This document shows positions 8,003-17,076 of a stretch of 64,000 nucleotides of DNA, one piece after another. Source of the DNA: Fen-183 sp036504335. GTDB taxonomy: Bacteria; Acidobacteriota; Thermoanaerobaculia; UBA5066. A program made the position numbers and the translations under genes. The notes under the pieces were generated by a model. That model was not told the DNA's origin, made no database searches, and saw only the letters and a program-made list of their open reading frames with translations. How positions within the stretch are numbered: the first letter of the stretch is position 1; each line of letters begins with the position of its first letter. The stretch is from assembly GCA_036504335.1 (NCBI GenBank), contig DASXVJ010000033.1:1-64000 (forward strand). The letters run 5' to 3'.

Positions 8003-9987
8003 CGCATCGGTCTCCCCTTCTCGATGGTCGCGAGGCCCTCGCGCACGACCGGCTGGTTCGGATTGATCGCGAGCGAGCGCTCGAAGGCCGCCTTCGCGCG
8101 CGCGAGGTCGCCGAGGCACCAGCTCGTGAGGGCGAGGAGATTCAGGTTCTCGGGCTCCGGCGCCGGGCGGCCCGAGAGCTCCTCGAAGAGCGGCCGGGCG
8201 GCCGCGCAGTCGCCCGTCTCGAAGAACGCCTTCCCGAGGGAGGCTCGGTAGCGCTCCTCCTTCGGGTACGCCGCGACGACCTTCTTCAGGAACGAGACGA
8301 GCTGCGGGCGCTGGTCCTTCCCCTTCGCGCTCTCCGTGTAGAGCTTCACGCGCCGGTAAACGGTGGCTTCGGGGTCGTGATAGCCGTTCACGAGCGCGTT
8401 CACGAGCGCGTCGTCGGATTCGTCGTATTTCCCGGTCTGGTGGAGCGCGGTCGCGAGGTTCATCCACGCCGTCGATGACTTCGGGTTCACCTCGAGCGCT
8501 TTCCGGTACCAGCCGACGGCCTCGGCGGGCTTCCCGCGATCGCGCAGGAACGTTCCGACGTTCTGGAACGAGCCCGCGGTCTCCGTGCCCGCGCGGTTCG
8601 CGGGCCGCGCGTCCACCGCCGACGCCTCGGAGCCCGTGAGATACCCGAGCGAGATGAGCTGCTTCGTGAACTCGTCGGCGGCTTTCTTCTCGTCGGCTGC
8701 GTTCGTAGCCGGCACGAGGCGCTCGACGGGCGCGGCCTTCGCCCACGCCGCCGCCGGCGCCGCCGGCCGGCCGGTGAAGCCGGGAACGAGCTTTCCCTCG
8801 AACGCCGGGTCCGCCGGAAGGCCGAGGAGCCGGCAGAGCGTCGGCGCGAGGTCGAAGACGCTCGCCTTGCCCCGGGTCGACGACGGAATCACGCCCGGCC
8901 CGGCCGCCGCGAGAATGCCCGGCGGCTCGTGCCAGAGGTACGCCGTGTCGAGCTGAATGCCGGTCGAGAGGTCCGGCCGCGCGGCGCCGTGTCGAAAACC
9001 GTGGTCCGACGCAAGGATCAGAGTCGCGCCGTTCTTCTGCGCGCGCGCGGCGAGCTCCCCGAGGACGCGGTCGGCCTCGACGTAGATTGCGGCCACGCCG
9101 TCCTTGTACTTCGCGAAGTCCTGCTCGGAGAGGGCGGGCACCTTCGGCGCCTCGTAGCGGCCGAGGACGTGGCCGATCTCGTCCGTGCCCTGAAAATAGA
9201 CCATGAACAGGTCGAGGTCCGAGCGGTCGTAGAGCTCGAGGCCGATCTTCGCGATGGTCCGCGTGACCCCGAGAATCTTCCGGAACCCCGTGATCGGGTC
9301 CGCAAGGTCCTTTCGGGCGGCGACCGCCGCGTCGAACTCTTTGCGCGAGACGTGGAGCGCCTTCACGACGTCCTCGTAGGGCGGGCTGCCCTCGCGGCGG
9401 CCGATCATGCGCACGCCGTCGCCGAGCCCCTCCGGCCATGCGATCGCGGGCGATCGCGCGAGCGACTCGGGGTCGAAGAGGACCGGCGCGGCGCGGTCCG
9501 AGACGAGGAAACCGTTCACTTTCTCCGCCGGCCACGTCGCCCACCATCCCACGACGCCCACGAGAAGGCCCTTCGCAGACGCGAGGTTCCAGATCGCGGG
9601 CACGCGCCGCGAGCGGCCCGAGATCGGGAGGCGCACGCCCGTCTTCGGGTCCAGCTCCTGGAAGTCCGTGACGCCGTGGTCCACGGGGGTCCGGCCCGTG
9701 GCCACCGTCGTCCAGACGAGCGGCGACGCCATCGGCTGGTACGTGCCGAGGTTCCACGTCCGGCCCTTCGCGATGAGGGCCGCGAGATTCGGGAGCGCGC
9801 CCGCCTCGAGCAGCGGGTCGAGGTACTTCCAGTCCGCGCCGTCCCAGCCGACGAGGACGACGCGGGCGCGCTTCGCGGGCGCCGCGGACGCAGCAGGCGA
9901 AGCGGCCGGCCTCGCGGGAGGCGCCGAGAACGCCGGCAGCGCGGCGGCGAGAAGCAGACTGACGAACCGGCGGAATGTCGAGATCAC
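7999..9987 (-). CDS. Secreted type I phosphodiesterase/nucleotide pyrophosphatase-like protein with TPR tail (copy 2)
   Basis: A 662-residue exported protein. After a signal peptide with low-complexity Ala/Pro spacer, an alkaline-phosphatase-superfamily domain begins with VVLVGWDGADW, continues with PLVWTTVATG (metal Asp and likely Thr nucleophile), then GTDEIGHVLGRY and ASDHGFRHG, the later metal ligands. From about residue 450 TPR-like helices follow (GSFQNVGTFLRDRGKPAEAV). It may hydrolyse phospho- or phosphoglycosyl-ester substrates in the periplasm; the substrate is not evident. GTG at 9987 overlaps the stop of the paralogous upstream gene, so the start is set by coupling. Longer upstream reading is non-coding in character. 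Confidence 0.8.
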   Translation of the reverse strand: MISTFRRFVSLLLAAALPAFSAPPARPAASPAASAAPAKRARVVLVGWDGADWKYLDPLLEAGALPNLAALIAKGRTWNLGTYQPMASPLVWTTVATGRTPVDHGVTDFQELDPKTGVRLPISGRSRRVPAIWNLASAKGLLVGVVGWWATWPAEKVNGFLVSDRAAPVLFDPESLARSPAIAWPEGLGDGVRMIGRREGSPPYEDVVKALHVSRKEFDAAVAARKDLADPITGFRKILGVTRTIAKIGLELYDRSDLDLFMVYFQGTDEIGHVLGRYEAPKVPALSEQDFAKYKDGVAAIYVEADRVLGELAARAQKNGATLILASDHGFRHGAARPDLSTGIQLDTAYLWHEPPGILAAAGPGVIPSSTRGKASVFDLAPTLCRLLGLPADPAFEGKLVPGFTGRPAAPAAAWAKAAPVERLVPATNAADEKKAADEFTKQLISLGYLTGSEASAVDARPANRAGTETAGSFQNVGTFLRDRGKPAEAVGWYRKALEVNPKSSTAWMNLATALHQTGKYDESDDALVNALVNGYHDPEATVYRRVKLYTESAKGKDQRPQLVSFLKKVVAAYPKEERYRASLGKAFFETGDCAAARPLFEELSGRPAPEPENLNLLALTSWCLGDLARAKAAFERSLAINPNQPVVREGLATIEKGRPMR

Positions 9988-11945
9988 GGGCGGCCTCCAA
10001 GGGCTTCCATTTCGCGCGCGATCGCGCCGGGATTGCCTCCGAGATGGACGGCGCGATCGAGAGCGGCGCGCGCGCCGGAGGCGTCGCCCGTGCAGCGGCG
10101 CGTTCTCGCAAGCATGAGCCACGCGTCCGCATCCTGCGGCGTCGACACGGAGAGTTCTTCGAAGAGCCGCTGCGCGTCCGCGCACCGGCGGCGGTCAAAG
10201 TAGAGGCGGCCGAGCGCGTCCATGAGCTGGGGCCGGGCGGGACGCAGCAGCCGCGCCGCCTTCTCGAGGAGGGCGATCGCCGCGGGCGCGCGCCCGGATT
10301 CCATGCGCGTCACGACCCGTGCGAGGAGGATGTCGTTCGCGTCTTCCCCTCCGAGATCGGCGGCCTTGAGCGCTTCGGCGTCGGCGGCGTCCATCCGGCC
10401 GAGTTTCTCCCAGGCGTCCGCCAGGTTCGTATGAAACGTCGGAACCGCGGGATCGGCGGCGATCGCCTTCTCGAACCAGGGGACGGACTCTTTCACGCGC
10501 CCGCTCTCGGCGTAGTAGACGCCGATGTTGGACACGCCGAACGGCGTCATCCGCACGTCTCCCGTGCCGGCGCCCGCCACCGCGGGCGCCGCGGCAGAAG
10601 AGCCCGAGAGGTACCCGAGCGAGACGAGCTTCTTCGCGAACTCCTCGCCCGCCTTCTTCTCGGCTGCGAGGTTGCGCGTGATCGCGGCGCGCTCGACCTT
10701 GAACGCCTTCTCCCACGCGACGGCCTGCTTCGCCGCGGGCGCTCCCGCGGCGAGGAGCCCGGCAGGAACGCGGCCCTTCATGCGGACGTCGGGCGGCAGA
10801 CCGAGGAGGCGGCAGAGGATCGGTGCGACGTCGAACACGTTGACGGTCCGCCGCTCCTTCGCGCGCGCCGCTCCCGGGCCCGCGAGGACGAAGACGCCCC
10901 ACGGCTCGTGCCAGAGGTACGCCGTTTCGGCCTTGAGCGACGAGATCCCGGTCGGCCGGTCCGCGCTCCACTTGAAGCCGTGGTCCGAGACGAGCATGAG
11001 CGTCGCGCCGTCCCTCTCGGCGCGCGTGGCCAGCTCGCCGAGGATCCGGTCGCACTCCGCGTAGAAGAGGGCCACGGCGTCCCTGTACTTCTCGAACTCG
11101 TCCCGGTCGACGCCCGGGAGGAGGGGCGGGTTGTACTTGCCGAGGACGTGCCCGATCTCGTCGGTGCCCTCGAGGTACAGCATGAGGAGGTCGGGGCGGT
11201 TCCTGTCGTAGAGGTCGAGCGCCGTCTTCGCGTAGACGCGCGTCGAGCCCAGGATCTTCCGGAAGCCCGTCACGGGATCCTCGAGCTCGCGGCCGGCCGC
11301 GACGGACGCGTCGAACGCGGCGCGGGAGACGTGGAGGAACTTCGCGACGTCCTCGTATCCGGGGCTCCCCTCGCGGCGGCCGAGGAGGCGCACCCCATCC
11401 GCGAGCTCCGGCGGCCACGTGAGACCGGGAGACTGCGAGAGGGTCGCGGGATCGAAGAGAACCGGAGACGCCCGGTCGGAGATGAAGAAGCCCGTCACCG
11501 CCTCGGCGGGCCAGGTGGCCCACCAACCGACGACCCCGGACGACAGGCCCTTCGCGGAGGCCACGTTCCAGATCGCGGGGCCCGTGCGCGAGCGGCCCGA
11601 GATGGGCAGGGACGCCGCCGATGCCGTGTCGTACTCCTGGAAATCGACGACGCCGTGCTCGGGCGGGGTGAGGCCCGTCGCCATCGTCGTCCAGAGGAGC
11701 GGCGACGCGCGGGGCCGGTACGTCTCGAGCCTGGCCTGCGCGCCCTTCTCGAGGAGGGCCTTGAGGTGCGGGAGCCGCCCGGATGCGAGAAGCGGGTCGA
11801 GGAGGCTCCAGTCGGCGCCGTCCCAGCCCACGACGATCACGCGGGGCGGACGCGCGGCCGGAGGCGCCGGTTTCGCGGCGCAGAGGGGCGCATCCGCGGC
11901 CGTCAGGAGCAGGGCTCCGCAGAGGAAGGAGAAAGCGCGTCTCAT
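9984..11945 (-). CDS. Secreted type I phosphodiesterase/nucleotide pyrophosphatase-like protein with TPR tail (copy 1)
   Basis: A 653-residue paralogue of the next gene with the same plan: signal peptide (MRRAFSFLCGALLLTAADA), catalytic domain with VIVVGWDGADW, LLWTTMATG, EGTDEIGHVLGKY and VSDHGFKW, then TPR repeats to the end. Domain order and motif spacing match, so the pair arose by tandem duplication. The ATG at 11945 lies only 4 bases after the T-run of a strong terminator, leaving no normal Shine-Dalgarno sequence. It is the first gene of a seven-gene operon whose members overlap by 1-4 nt, ending with the arn genes and a thioesterase. Substrate unknown; an envelope lipid or glycan phosphodiester is a reasonable guess. 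Confidence 0.8.
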   Translation of the reverse strand: MRRAFSFLCGALLLTAADAPLCAAKPAPPAARPPRVIVVGWDGADWSLLDPLLASGRLPHLKALLEKGAQARLETYRPRASPLLWTTMATGLTPPEHGVVDFQEYDTASAASLPISGRSRTGPAIWNVASAKGLSSGVVGWWATWPAEAVTGFFISDRASPVLFDPATLSQSPGLTWPPELADGVRLLGRREGSPGYEDVAKFLHVSRAAFDASVAAGRELEDPVTGFRKILGSTRVYAKTALDLYDRNRPDLLMLYLEGTDEIGHVLGKYNPPLLPGVDRDEFEKYRDAVALFYAECDRILGELATRAERDGATLMLVSDHGFKWSADRPTGISSLKAETAYLWHEPWGVFVLAGPGAARAKERRTVNVFDVAPILCRLLGLPPDVRMKGRVPAGLLAAGAPAAKQAVAWEKAFKVERAAITRNLAAEKKAGEEFAKKLVSLGYLSGSSAAAPAVAGAGTGDVRMTPFGVSNIGVYYAESGRVKESVPWFEKAIAADPAVPTFHTNLADAWEKLGRMDAADAEALKAADLGGEDANDILLARVVTRMESGRAPAAIALLEKAARLLRPARPQLMDALGRLYFDRRRCADAQRLFEELSVSTPQDADAWLMLARTRRCTGDASGARAALDRAVHLGGNPGAIAREMEALGGRP

Positions 11946-11949
11946 GGCG

Positions 11950-11980
11950 AAAAAAAAGGGGAAGCCTTTCGGCTTCCCCT
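11950..11980 (-). terminator. Rho-independent terminator after the TonB receptor gene
   Basis: On the minus strand a perfect 9-bp stem (GGGGAAGCC, loop GAAA, GGCTTCCCC) is followed by eight T. It lies 23 nt after the receptor stop and ends 4 nt before the start of the phosphodiesterase, so it separates the two or acts as an attenuator. Confidence 0.92.
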
Positions 11981-12003
11981 CGAGTCTAACCGGGATGAAA
12001 CCC

Positions 12004-15000
12004 TTAGAACGAGACGCGGGCTCCGAGCCGGATCACCCGCGGGCCCACCCAGGCGATGTCGCGGTTGAAGTTCGGGTTGGAGGAGTTCGCGGTCGTGTAC
12101 GGGCCGTTCTTCCGAGCCTGGCCGGTGGACGCCAGGACCGCGTTGCACGTGCCGGTCGACGTGCAGAAGATCTCGTCGCGGGACGTGACGCCCTGGAAGT
12201 TCGTCAGGTTGAAGATGTCCGCAACCGGGGTGAGGGTGACCGCGCCGAGCCGGATGCCCCACTCGAGGTGCAGGTCGATGTTGTACGTGGACGGAAGCGT
12301 GTCGAAGCTGCCGCGCGCCATGTAGTAGCGCTCCTCGCCGTAGCCGGGGCGCGCGTAGCCGCGCACCGACATCGGGCGGCCGTCCGCGTAGTTCGCGTTG
12401 ACCGACGTCACGAGGCCGAAGTTGAACGCGTAGGTGCCCGTCAGCTTGAACTGGTTCGTCCGGTTGTTGCGGAGCTTGCCGTAGTTGTTCGGGGTGAGGT
12501 CGATGTAGTCGAAGTCGGCGTTGATGTTCGGGTCGGACTGGCCATTCTCACGCGTCTGCGAGAAGTTGCCCGAGTAGTTGCCCTGGAGCTGCGAGTAGAT
12601 GTAGCTCGCGAGCAGGTAGAAGTTGTTCGAGAAGCGGTGGGTCGCCGTCAGCTCGACGCCGCGGTAGTAGCGGCTCGGGTTGATCGACGGGCAGTTGCCG
12701 TCGAGCTTGCCGGTGGTCGCGAACGAGCCCTGGCAGGCCGGGTTCGTCGGGTCCTTGATGACCTGGAGCGGGCTGTCGTCGCCCGGGTTGACGAGCGCGC
12801 ACGTCGTGAGCGCCGTCGGGGGAACGTAGGACTCGAGGCCGACGCGCGGGTCGACGAGGTCGCAGCGGTCTTCGATCGTGCGCCCGAGCTTCTTGTAGAT
12901 GCCCTTGACGCCGAAGGACCAGCCCTTGAAGACCTCGTACTCGATGCCGCCGATCGCCTCGTCCTGGTACATGCCCTTCAGGTCCGCCTGCGTGAGCTCG
13001 CCGCCCTGCATGTACACGAAGGAGCCGTAGTCGCCGAGGTAGATCGGGGTGTTCGAGGGGCCGCCGTACTGGTACGCGAACGCCGTGTACTCGTTGCCGA
13101 GCGCGCGGGTCTGGATGTCCTGCGGGATCGTGGAGTAGTAGCGGCCGAAGGAGGCGTAGACCTTCGAGCGGCCGTTGCTCATCGGATCCCAGATCACGCC
13201 GAGGCGCGGCGACCACTCGCCGTTGATCTTGATGGCCGTCGCGCCGGCGGCGTCCTTGAGCGACTGCTCCTCGTAGCGGACGCCGAAGTTGACCGTGAGG
13301 TTCTTGAGAACCTTCCACGAGTCCTGCGCGAAGATCGCCAGGTTGTTCGTCGTCGGCGGGTTGTCGACCGTACGCGTGGGCTGCCACTGGGAGCACGTGA
13401 GCGAGTCGGCGGCTCCGGCGGGCGGGCCGAAGTTGCCCGTGTGGAGGACGCCGTTCGCGTCGTACTTCGCCTGGCAGTTCAGGGGCACCTTGGCGAAGTA
13501 GCGGTTGTACTGGTACGAGAAGGCGCCGCTGCCCGTGTATCCCTGACGGATGCGGGAACCGCCGGGGTACTTCTCGGAGAACGTCGAGGCGAGCTTTTCG
13601 TACTCGCCGCCGACCTTGATCTCGTGGGCGCCCGCGAAGAAGGACGCCGTGAGCTTGAAGTCGTCGCGCTTGTAGTTCTCGTCGACGAAGTACGTCGGGC
13701 CGGAGCCGGGGATGAGCTGGCTTCGGCCGCCGCGGAACTGCCGGACGTTAATGGTGTCCTCGTACGGCGAGTTGTTGTCGTTCTTCTCCTCGTGGTGCGA
13801 GTACTGCGCCGAGAGGAGGAACGACGTGCCGAAGATGCCGTCGTACTTGAGGGCGATGTCCGTGCCGCCGGTATCCGTATTCCAGATGACGCCCGAGTCG
13901 GGTCCGATGATGCCGGTCTGCCGGCCGCTGAACGTGCCGGGGTCGCCGAAGACCGACGCGGAGAGCGTGTGGGCCTCGCCGAGGCGGAACGTCAGCTTGC
14001 CCGAGTAGAGGTTCTGGCGCGTCTCGTCCGTGCCGGAGGAGGTCGTGAAGCCGCCCACGCCCTTCGACGTGTCGAGGCCGCCCGTCGGCGTGTAGTAGAT
14101 GCTCGTGTTGCGTGTGTAGTCCTGGTCGCGCGACACGCGGTTGTACGCGCCGAAGAACCAGAGGCGGTCCTTCAGGAAGTAGCCGCCGAGGTCCACGCCG
14201 AAGTCGTAGCGCGTGGGCAGGACGAGCTGGCTCTGGCCGACGGCCTTGCGATCGTCGACGTGCCCGTCGTTGGCCGCCAGGTTCTTGTTGTCGTAGTAGC
14301 CGAACAGGTCGCCGTGGAACTCGTTGCCGCCCGACTTCGTCACGACGTTGATCGTGCCGCCGAGGGCGCGCCCGTACTCGGCCTCGTAGCCGCCGGACTT
14401 GACTTCGACTTCCTGGACGAACTCGTTCGTGAGCGTCTTGCCGACGTTGCCGATCTTGATGCCGGTCGTGTTGACGCCGTCGATGATGTACTGGTTCTCG
14501 AGGCCCGTGGACCCGTAGAACGTGATGCCGCCCGAGTTGTCGCTGCCCGTGCCGGGCGCCGTCGTGGCGACGGACGTGAAGTTGCGGGCGAGCGGGAGCC
14601 GCGAGATCTGCTCCGACGTGCCCGTGACGCCGATCGTCGTCTTGGCCGTGTCGATGACCGGAGCCTCACCCGTGACGACGACCTCTTCCTTGACGGAAAC
14701 GGACATCGTGAGCGGAACCGAGGCCACGCCGCCGATCTTCACGACGATGTTGCGCCGTTCGGACTTCGTGAAGCCCGAGAGAGCGCCCGTCACCGTGTAC
14801 GTGCCGCTCGGCAGCGCCGGGAAACGGAAGCGGCCCGCGGCGTCCGTGACGGCCGTGCGGGTGCCCTGCAGGGACGGCGACGTGATCGTGACCGACGCGC
14901 CGGGAAGCGGGGCGTTGTTGGAGTCGGTGACCGTGCCGTCGATGTCACCGGTGGTCTGGGCGAGAGCCACGTTCGCCGTCAGACCGACGACGGCGAGCGC

Positions 15001-15036
15001 GAGCACCACGAAGATGCTCAGCCAGCGAGTTTTCAT
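12004..15036 (-). CDS. TonB-dependent outer-membrane receptor, Oar-like, with N-terminal carboxypeptidase-regulatory-like domain
   Basis: A 1010-residue outer-membrane protein. A cleavable signal peptide (residues 1-26, ending VALAQ) precedes a CarboxypepD_reg-like beta-sandwich (GDIDGTVTDSNNAPLPGASV, about 28-110). The plug follows (GEAPVIDTAKTTIGV; YIIDGVNTT; GGTINVVTKSGGNEFHG), then a long beta-barrel ending in Phe (LGARVSF). Such Oar-like receptors are strongly expanded in Acidobacteriota and take up or bind large ligands with TonB energy; the ligand is unknown. The start is fixed by AGGAGG 8 nt upstream of the ATG and by the signal peptide. A longer in-frame extension upstream is rejected. 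A strong terminator follows. Confidence 0.93.
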   Translation of the reverse strand: MKTRWLSIFVVLALAVVGLTANVALAQTTGDIDGTVTDSNNAPLPGASVTITSPSLQGTRTAVTDAAGRFRFPALPSGTYTVTGALSGFTKSERRNIVVKIGGVASVPLTMSVSVKEEVVVTGEAPVIDTAKTTIGVTGTSEQISRLPLARNFTSVATTAPGTGSDNSGGITFYGSTGLENQYIIDGVNTTGIKIGNVGKTLTNEFVQEVEVKSGGYEAEYGRALGGTINVVTKSGGNEFHGDLFGYYDNKNLAANDGHVDDRKAVGQSQLVLPTRYDFGVDLGGYFLKDRLWFFGAYNRVSRDQDYTRNTSIYYTPTGGLDTSKGVGGFTTSSGTDETRQNLYSGKLTFRLGEAHTLSASVFGDPGTFSGRQTGIIGPDSGVIWNTDTGGTDIALKYDGIFGTSFLLSAQYSHHEEKNDNNSPYEDTINVRQFRGGRSQLIPGSGPTYFVDENYKRDDFKLTASFFAGAHEIKVGGEYEKLASTFSEKYPGGSRIRQGYTGSGAFSYQYNRYFAKVPLNCQAKYDANGVLHTGNFGPPAGAADSLTCSQWQPTRTVDNPPTTNNLAIFAQDSWKVLKNLTVNFGVRYEEQSLKDAAGATAIKINGEWSPRLGVIWDPMSNGRSKVYASFGRYYSTIPQDIQTRALGNEYTAFAYQYGGPSNTPIYLGDYGSFVYMQGGELTQADLKGMYQDEAIGGIEYEVFKGWSFGVKGIYKKLGRTIEDRCDLVDPRVGLESYVPPTALTTCALVNPGDDSPLQVIKDPTNPACQGSFATTGKLDGNCPSINPSRYYRGVELTATHRFSNNFYLLASYIYSQLQGNYSGNFSQTRENGQSDPNINADFDYIDLTPNNYGKLRNNRTNQFKLTGTYAFNFGLVTSVNANYADGRPMSVRGYARPGYGEERYYMARGSFDTLPSTYNIDLHLEWGIRLGAVTLTPVADIFNLTNFQGVTSRDEIFCTSTGTCNAVLASTGQARKNGPYTTANSSNPNFNRDIAWVGPRVIRLGARVSF

Positions 15037-15375
15037 TCTGTCTACCTCCTGAAAATTAAATGTCGATCGAAACTTCGTTGACGGTTTCCCGTAAGGAAGA
15101 TTGCGGAGAATTGGAGCCGGGCTCCTCCTTTCGAAGATATTGATTCGGAAGCATCTGAACTCTCTCGTTTTCTCTCTCGTCCTCGTTATCTTCTTCACTC
15201 GACGCAGGCGCAAAAATCAATGCGTCCGCACGTCCATCACACGGTCCTGTGACCAGACCCACGAAAACGGGTGCAAGGGCGCTGCCGTCAAGAGGTCGAA
15301 GCCTACCCAATCTAAGCCTTTGCAGTCAAAGGGGACGGTTTCACGCGGGGGCTACCTGCCATCAAGTCCATCCAA
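15037..15375. other. Gene-free stretch upstream of the TonB receptor
   Basis: This 339-bp region is visibly richer in A and T than its surroundings. Next to the receptor it holds the AGGAGG ribosome site (about 15045-15050). At 15369-15384 a short inverted repeat (ATCCAA, 4 nt, TTGGAT) straddles the ArnT stop codon. Possible TTGACT/TTGATT hexamers occur on the minus strand but none has a well-spaced -10 partner. No open frame in it looks coding. It most likely carries the receptor promoter and 5' leader. Confidence 0.5.
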
Positions 15376-17076
15376 TTACTTGGATTGTGATTCTGGAATC
15401 CGGTTCGTGAGGGCCACGTGCTTTGCGTTGTTCTCGCGGCCCAGGATGCCCGCGGGCGTGTCCGAAAGAGGCGGTTTCGCGAACGCGGCGAGGTGGTCCC
15501 GATGGACCATCACGACCACCGTTCGCGGTCCGTTCCAGAGGGCCGCGAACGCCTCGTCCGACGGAAAGAGCGCCTCGGCGCCCGCGTGGGAGCGCCCGAA
15601 GTCGAGCTCGCTCCAGCCCAGCGCCGCGACCGGCGTCGTGCGAGCGGCGTAGAACGGCAGCACCTCGAGGTAATGGCCTCGCTGAACGAGGACGGCGTCG
15701 CCGCCCGCCGCGGCGAGCGCCGGCGAAACGACCGGCCACGGCGTCACCCAGTGCGCCGCGCCCGGCAGAACGGCGAGGAGGAACGCGACGAACGCGAGCC
15801 AGGGCGCGGCAACGAAAGAAGCCGCGTCGGCACGGGCCGTCAGTCGCGGCGAGACGTTCAGGACGAAGCCGCCGAGCAGGGCGAGGAGCGCGCATGCGCC
15901 TGCCGCCGCCGCGCCGAAGCGCTCGAGGTAGCCCGCGCCGAAGCCGTACGCCGCTCCCGCGGAGAGAAGCGAGCCGAAGAACGCGGCCGTCGCGAGGCGC
16001 TCCCCCCGGAACGACGCGCCCCGCGCGCGCGCCCGCTCGATCCCGAGCGCGAGGAGGACCGCGAGCGCCGGCCAGATCGGAAGGACGTACGGGATGAGCT
16101 TCGAGCGCGACACGGAGAAGAAAGCGAAGACGAGGCCCGAGAACATCCAGAGGAAGCCCTCGGTCGCGCGCGCCTTCCACGCCGCGCGCGAGAGGCCCGG
16201 CCACGTCTCCTTCCATCGCCCGAGGAAGGCCGTCCAGGGGAGGAACCCCGCGAGGAGGACCGGCACGAAGTAGACGAGCGGGCCCGTGCGCTTGTGCTCG
16301 GTCTTCGCGAAGCGGTCGAAGTGCTCGTGGACGAAGTAGAACTGGAGAAAGTCCGGGTGCCGCCGGGCCATCGCGACGTGCCACGGGACCGCGAGCGCGA
16401 GGAAGACGAGGAGCGGCCCCGGCGAGAAGACGCGCGCGAGCGTCCGCCAGCGGCCGGTCCAGATCGTCCAGAAGAAAATGGCGCCGCCCGGCAGGACGAC
16501 GCCGATGAGGCCCTTCAGGAGGACCGCCGCGGCGCACGCGACGTGGAAGCCGTAGAGCGCGCGGCGGGCGCGCTTCCCGTCGCCGTCCGCGTCTCCCTCC
16601 GCGAACGCCGCGAACGCGAACGCCGCGCCCGACATCACGAGCGAGAGCATCGGGTCGATGATCGCGATGCGCGCGAGCGCGACGACGAGGAGCGACGACG
16701 CGCAAACGAGGCCGGCGAGGAGGCCGGTGCGCGCCCCGTACCGCCGCCGCGCGAACGCGGCCGCGAGGAGGACCATTCCCGCGGCCGAGAGCTTGCCGGG
16801 CAGGCGTACCGCGAGCTCCGTCGGGCCGAGGACGGCCATCGAGGCCGCGACCGACCAGTAGTAGAGCGGCGGCTTCTCGAAGTAGAGGACGCCGTTGAGG
16901 CGCGGCGTGATCCAGTCTCCGGTCGCGAGCATCTCGCGCGGGATCTCGCCGTACCGGCCCTCGTCGGGCTCGAAGAGGGGCACGCGGCCCGGCTCGAGGA
17001 CGAGGAGGAACGTCGCGAGAAGAAGGAGCACGAGGAGCGCCCTCTCCCCCGCGTCCTTCGGCAGGCGGATCGTCAT
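15376..17076 (-). CDS. ArnT-like GT-C glycosyltransferase (GT39/GT83 family)
   Basis: A 566-residue inner-membrane protein with about 11-12 helices. The first periplasmic loop has FEPDEGRYGEIPREML (Asp-Glu catalytic pair, residues ~35-50), DWITPRLNGVLYFEKPPLYYW, the segment shared by ArnT and its relatives. ArnT moves Ara4N from undecaprenyl phosphate to lipid A. ATG at 17076 overlaps the exporter ATPase stop by 4 nt and a longer upstream start is rejected. It lies in the exporter operon, separated from the other arn-like genes by the TonB receptor. Other GT39 lipid-linked sugar transferases share these motifs, so the sugar is not certain. Confidence 0.75.
   Translation of the reverse strand: MTIRLPKDAGERALLVLLLLATFLLVLEPGRVPLFEPDEGRYGEIPREMLATGDWITPRLNGVLYFEKPPLYYWSVAASMAVLGPTELAVRLPGKLSAAGMVLLAAAFARRRYGARTGLLAGLVCASSLLVVALARIAIIDPMLSLVMSGAAFAFAAFAEGDADGDGKRARRALYGFHVACAAAVLLKGLIGVVLPGGAIFFWTIWTGRWRTLARVFSPGPLLVFLALAVPWHVAMARRHPDFLQFYFVHEHFDRFAKTEHKRTGPLVYFVPVLLAGFLPWTAFLGRWKETWPGLSRAAWKARATEGFLWMFSGLVFAFFSVSRSKLIPYVLPIWPALAVLLALGIERARARGASFRGERLATAAFFGSLLSAGAAYGFGAGYLERFGAAAAGACALLALLGGFVLNVSPRLTARADAASFVAAPWLAFVAFLLAVLPGAAHWVTPWPVVSPALAAAGGDAVLVQRGHYLEVLPFYAARTTPVAALGWSELDFGRSHAGAEALFPSDEAFAALWNGPRTVVVMVHRDHLAAFAKPPLSDTPAGILGRENNAKHVALTNRIPESQSK

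Noticed and set aside
15037..15213. In-frame upstream extension of the TonB receptor
   Set aside because: The extension is basic and lacks a signal peptide, while AGGAGG and a clear leader define ATG 15036.
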